Source: Bacteroidales bacterium UBA4331
Lineage (GTDB): Bacteria; Bacteroidota; Bacteroidia; Bacteroidales; Paludibacteraceae
Reading direction: 5' to 3'
DNA: 24,496 bases
Assembly: GCA_002394395.1 (NCBI GenBank)
Contig: DGTR01000017.1
Coordinates: forward strand, 1-24,496
Shown: piece after piece, positions 22,328 to 24,496 of the stretch
How positions within the stretch are numbered: position 1 is the stretch's first letter
Layout of the letters: the number at the start of each line of letters is the position of its first letter
The notes under the pieces: model-generated
Databases searched by the model: none
What the model was told of the DNA's origin: nothing
What the model saw: only the letters and a program-made list of their open reading frames with translations
Made by a program: the position numbers and the translations under genes

Positions 22328-23026
22328 TTATCCAAGCCTCGATATCTTCTCTAATGATTTCTCGTCTAATATACGGATATGTCGTCCGTCGATAGCTAGC
22401 AGCCCTTCTTGGGCAAACTGGCTCAGCGTTCGGATGGCGTTGCTCGTCGTCATGTTGCTCATGTTCGCGAGATCCTCGCGCGGCAGCAACATCGCTAACG
22501 TCCTGCCGTCCTCCTCGTACCCGTAGTTCTTCAGCAGCAGCAACAGGCTCTCTGCCAACCTTCCCCGGATATGCTTCTGAGTCAGGTTCACTGTCTGGAT
22601 CTCCGAGAACGCCAGGTCTTTCGCCATCATCAGTATCACCTGGTAGCATAACGCCCCGTTACCCTGTATCAGCCGGTTGAATTTATCCCGTGCTAACCGA
22701 TAGACCGTACATGCCTCAAACGCACTCGCGCTGGAGTTATACGGCTCGTTAACTGTACACGCCCTGTAACCGAAGATATCATACGGCTTGAGCAGACGGA
22801 TGATCTGCTGCCGCTGACCGATACCTTCCTTGTAGATCCGTACTTTGCCTTGGAGCAACATCCATACGTACTCCGACTCATCGCCGTCGTGGTGGATAAT
22901 CTCGTTCTTGGCATAATGTACTAACTCTACGTCCTTGGCGAGTTGTTCCTTCTCGCTCTCTGTTAACGTGTTCCAAAGGGGATTCAGATCCCACATTGGT
23001 GCAAAATGCACTCCTGACTCTTTCAT
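22328..23026 (-). CDS. Crp/Fnr-family transcription regulator
   Basis: 232 aa. An N-terminal cyclic-nucleotide-binding-type beta-roll (about residues 15-125), a long dimer helix (about 126-165), and a C-terminal winged helix with LPREDLANMSNMTTSNAIRT (about 179-198) as the recognition part. The phosphate-binding cassette of true CRP proteins (FGE...RSA) is replaced by FGYRACTVNEPYNSSASA, so cAMP binding in the usual way is doubtful. The cysteine set of FNR-type iron-sulfur sensors is also missing. The signal is therefore unknown. It is the second gene of a two-gene minus-strand operon, 9 nt after the outer-membrane protein gene, and may control envelope functions. Confidence 0.92.
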   Translation of the reverse strand: MKESGVHFAPMWDLNPLWNTLTESEKEQLAKDVELVHYAKNEIIHHDGDESEYVWMLLQGKVRIYKEGIGQRQQIIRLLKPYDIFGYRACTVNEPYNSSASAFEACTVYRLARDKFNRLIQGNGALCYQVILMMAKDLAFSEIQTVNLTQKHIRGRLAESLLLLLKNYGYEEDGRTLAMLLPREDLANMSNMTTSNAIRTLSQFAQEGLLAIDGRHIRILDEKSLEKISRLG

Positions 23027-23035
23027 TTTTTCTTT

Positions 23036-23938
23036 TTAACGTATGCCGTTATAGTTGTTCAAAATGCGGCAATGCTCGCAGGTGTTCCACTGATACGTCA
23101 CCGTCAGACCTATCTGAAACCATCCGTCGTTCCAGTGAAGTTGTTGCTTGCCGTAACGGTCGGTATAGGTACCGAAACTATTTCCTAAATCTACCCGGTC
23201 GCTGTTCTGCGACTTGGCAAGAGGCCATGCGTCGAGGTTCAGATAATGCGTGTCTATCAGCCCCTCCTGCAGCATCACCTCTGCGCTCATCACCCAGTTC
23301 TCTGTCAGCCGCCAGCTGTAGCCTAAACCTAACTGTACCATCGGCAGAAAACCGAAGGTCTTGCCTTGTAACAGCCGTCGCTCTGTCTGACTTCCCGATA
23401 TCTTCTTGTTATAGTAGAACTCGTAATCTCGGATGATACTCGCCGTGAACGCAATACCGCCGTAGAGGTAGAACCCCGCCCGAATGAAAGGATAGTACTG
23501 TATTCCCACCGCCGGCTGAATCAGTATCGAACTAAACTTCCTAAAATCATCACGGGGAGGATCCAGCGTCTTGAATTTCAACTCGTTGTTGCCCCGTAGC
23601 GTTCCGCCCATCAGCGCAAAACGTAGGTTGCAGTGGTTACCCGTCGGCAGGTTGTAGGCAAATAGCAGACTGCCGCCTAAACTCAGGTTGTCTAAGTTAA
23701 ACCCGCCGTTGAACGCTACACCCTCATTATCCACGTCACCGAAATAATACAACGCGTTAACGTTGATATTCACGCCGTGGGAGACGAAGTAGTTCTTCAC
23801 CGTGTACAGACCATACTCCTTGCTCGGCTGTTGGGACCAAATCTTCTTCTTGCGGTCCAACGATTTGCCCATCACCTGCCACGGAATCATCAGCCATGCG
23901 AGAACCAGAACGAGAATTATTTTCGTGCGTGCGTTCAT
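23036..23938 (-). CDS. Outer-membrane beta-barrel protein (possibly PorG/DUF6089-like)
   Basis: 300 aa from ATG 23938 (MNARTKIILVLVLAWLM); an in-frame ATG at 24028 lies upstream of the promoter boxes and is rejected. After a signal peptide (cleavage near VMG-KS) the protein is a series of amphipathic strands with aromatic girdles: YYFGDVDNEG, LSLGGSLLFAYNLP, GFYLYGGIAFTA, VQLGLGYSWRL, FQIGLTVTYQW. An N-terminal YYFGDV element recalls PorG, an outer-membrane part of the type IX secretion system, and the C-terminus WNTCEHCRILNNYNGIR is a pattern I remember from Bacteroidales barrel proteins; both are family recall. First gene of an operon with the Crp-like regulator. Confidence 0.75.
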   Translation of the reverse strand: MNARTKIILVLVLAWLMIPWQVMGKSLDRKKKIWSQQPSKEYGLYTVKNYFVSHGVNINVNALYYFGDVDNEGVAFNGGFNLDNLSLGGSLLFAYNLPTGNHCNLRFALMGGTLRGNNELKFKTLDPPRDDFRKFSSILIQPAVGIQYYPFIRAGFYLYGGIAFTASIIRDYEFYYNKKISGSQTERRLLQGKTFGFLPMVQLGLGYSWRLTENWVMSAEVMLQEGLIDTHYLNLDAWPLAKSQNSDRVDLGNSFGTYTDRYGKQQLHWNDGWFQIGLTVTYQWNTCEHCRILNNYNGIR

Positions 23939-23956
23939 GATTATCAAAAATCGTTG

Positions 23957-23987
23957 CAAAGTTACAAAAAAAGTTTGATATACGCAA
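23957..23987 (-). promoter_or_regulatory. Promoter of the outer-membrane protein/Crp operon
   Basis: On the minus strand TTGCGTATATCAA (23987-23975) and TAACTTTG (23964-23957), 23 nt apart. The start point would be near 23950, about 12 nt before the ATG at 23938, which fixes that start codon. Confidence 0.8.
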
Positions 23988-24052
23988 GCCTTTCCACAAA
24001 TTTGCACAAAATTTCGACATACCCTCACCGGCTACGATCTATTTATAGCATA

Positions 24053-24080
24053 AAAAAAGAGCCCGTCAAGGCTCTTTTTT
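24053..24080 (-). terminator. Terminator after tRNA-Glu
   Basis: AAAAAAGAGCC, a 6-nt loop, then GGCTCTTTTTT (24053-24063 with 24070-24080). The stem is flanked by A and T runs, so it could work in both directions; on the minus strand it lies directly after the tRNA. Confidence 0.85.
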
Positions 24081-24084
24081 CCAG

Positions 24085-24157
24085 TAGTGCTACCCGGACT
24101 CGAACCGGGGTTTACGGCGTGAGAGGCCGTTGTCCTAGGCCACTAGACGATAGCACC
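24085..24157 (-). tRNA. tRNA-Glu (anticodon CTC)
   Basis: 73 nt on the minus strand. Acceptor GGTGCTA/TAGCACT (first pair G-U), D arm GTCT...AGGAC, anticodon stem ACGGC/GCCGT with loop CTCTCAC (anticodon CTC, reading GAG), T arm CCCGG-TTCGAGT-CCGGG, and discriminator A. The CCA end is not encoded. It has its own promoter and terminator, so it is a single-gene transcript. Confidence 0.92.
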
Positions 24158-24230
24158 CAGAGCGGTCTCCCGTTAAACGGGAGAAGCGGCCTCTGCCCAA
24201 AAGGGCATAAAAACGCGCTTCATTCAAAAC
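24158..24230 (-). other. Structured 5' leader of the tRNA transcript
   Basis: Between the predicted start point (about 24230) and the tRNA lie two hairpins: TCTCCCG/CGGGAGA (24166-24172 with 24178-24184) and TGCCC/GGGCA (24094+100 to 24207, i.e. 24194-24198 with 24203-24207). The leader would be removed by RNase P. No second tRNA fold was found in it. Confidence 0.5.
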
Positions 24231-24236
24231 CGGGTG

Positions 24237-24267
24237 CAAAATTACTGCTTTTTTTTGACATACGCAA
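24237..24267 (-). promoter_or_regulatory. Promoter of tRNA-Glu
   Basis: On the minus strand TTGCGTATGTCAA (24267-24255) and TAATTTTG (24244-24237), 23 nt apart. The -33 sequence differs from that of the other promoters by one base. Confidence 0.75.
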
Positions 24268-24305
24268 ATATTTTTGAAAAAAAATGCATTTTTACCCTCA
24301 TTTTT

Positions 24306-24336
24306 TTGCAAGATTGAGAAAAAAGTAGTAATTTTG
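24306..24336 (+). promoter_or_regulatory. Promoter of the partial gene at the right edge
   Basis: TTG at 24306-24308 and TAATTTTG at 24329-24336, 23 nt apart. It lacks the TATATCAA part of the -33 near-palindrome. The leader before the ATG at 24365 contains a 10-codon ORF (24346-24378) that overlaps the start codon in another frame. Confidence 0.65.
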
Positions 24337-24364
24337 TGCCGTAAAATGCAAATTATGACCCGAA

Positions 24365-24496
24365 ATGGCAAAGAATAAATCTCAACTGAAATCCTCCAGC
24401 GGCTTCTGGATCTTATTGGTCGCCGCGGTGGTGTTGGAGGCTACCGCCTGTCTGCAGTATTTCTATAGTCGTGCCGCTATAGACCGTGAGGCGGTC
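24365..24496 (+). CDS. Membrane-anchored protein, 5' part only (possible SpoIIE-type phosphatase or sensor)
   Basis: The first 44 codons of a gene that runs off the window: MAKNKSQLKSSSGFWILLVA and on. A basic, serine-rich head is followed by one hydrophobic helix (about residues 14-33) and then QYFYSRAAIDREAV, which looks like the start of a periplasmic sensor helix. I recall similar beginnings (ILLVAAVVLE...QYYYS...I..EA) in Bacteroidales SpoIIE/PP2C-type phosphatases and sensor kinases with a periplasmic sensing domain, but the part seen is too short to decide. Confidence 0.55.
   Translation, partial: MAKNKSQLKSSSGFWILLVAAVVLEATACLQYFYSRAAIDREAV

Noticed and set aside
24085..24157. tRNA as integration site of a mobile element
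   Set aside because: No integrase gene and no repeat of the tRNA 3' end were found in the window.

Overview
The window looks like a chromosomal segment of an uncultured, probably host- or gut-associated member of the Bacteroidales (phylum Bacteroidota), GC roughly 50-55% by eye. The basis is: promoters of the Bacteroidota type (TTG about 23 nt upstream of TAnnTTTG); starts without Shine-Dalgarno sequences; a small-gene cluster with a 'smalltalk'-like lipoprotein and a DUF4248-like HTH protein; pectinesterases with a C-terminal tail like type IX secretion signals; and Bacteroidales-style HPF, DnaX, YgiQ and M23 proteins. I cannot fix the genus.

Layout. (1) 1-2941 is an accessory region: hairpins and a drifting 11-bp repeat, then small genes of unknown function (199-631 and 1517-2872), interrupted by a complete PIN toxin-antitoxin module (730-1360) with its own promoter and terminator. 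(2) 3019-5555: hpf on the minus strand and a lipoprotein on the plus strand fire from one shared bidirectional promoter; a membrane sulfatase of the LtaS superfamily overlaps the lipoprotein gene. (3) 5595-10080: two pectinesterase-family (CE8-like) proteins in tandem, one compact and one large and multi-domain. (4) 10110-22283: a long, tightly packed plus-strand run: YidE/AspT-type transporter, MATE exporter, RND adaptor lipoprotein, RND pump, Sfp-type phosphopantetheinyl transferase, dnaX, YgiQ-type radical SAM protein, M23 peptidase. Several genes overlap (ATGA, 14 nt, 20 nt), so translational coupling is likely. (5) 22287-24267: a minus-strand outer-membrane protein/Crp-Fnr regulator operon, and tRNA-Glu(CTC). 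(6) 24306-24496: the promoter and first 44 codons of a membrane-anchored protein cut off by the window edge. No gene-free stretch exceeds 300 bases.

The most unusual signal is not a gene. Many gene junctions on the plus strand are filled by short, imperfect tandem repeats (7-, 8- or 10-bp units), a different unit at most junctions. These start at the stop codon of one gene and often run into the start codon of the next. The same kind of repeat (mostly heptamers, which are not a multiple of three) also lies inside the coding regions of the MATE, adaptor and YgiQ genes, and a 9-bp version forms the linker of DnaX. A second recurrent signal is a near-palindrome, TTGCGTATATCAA or its reverse, at the -33 position of nearly every recognisable promoter in the window, always with the same spacing to the -7 box.
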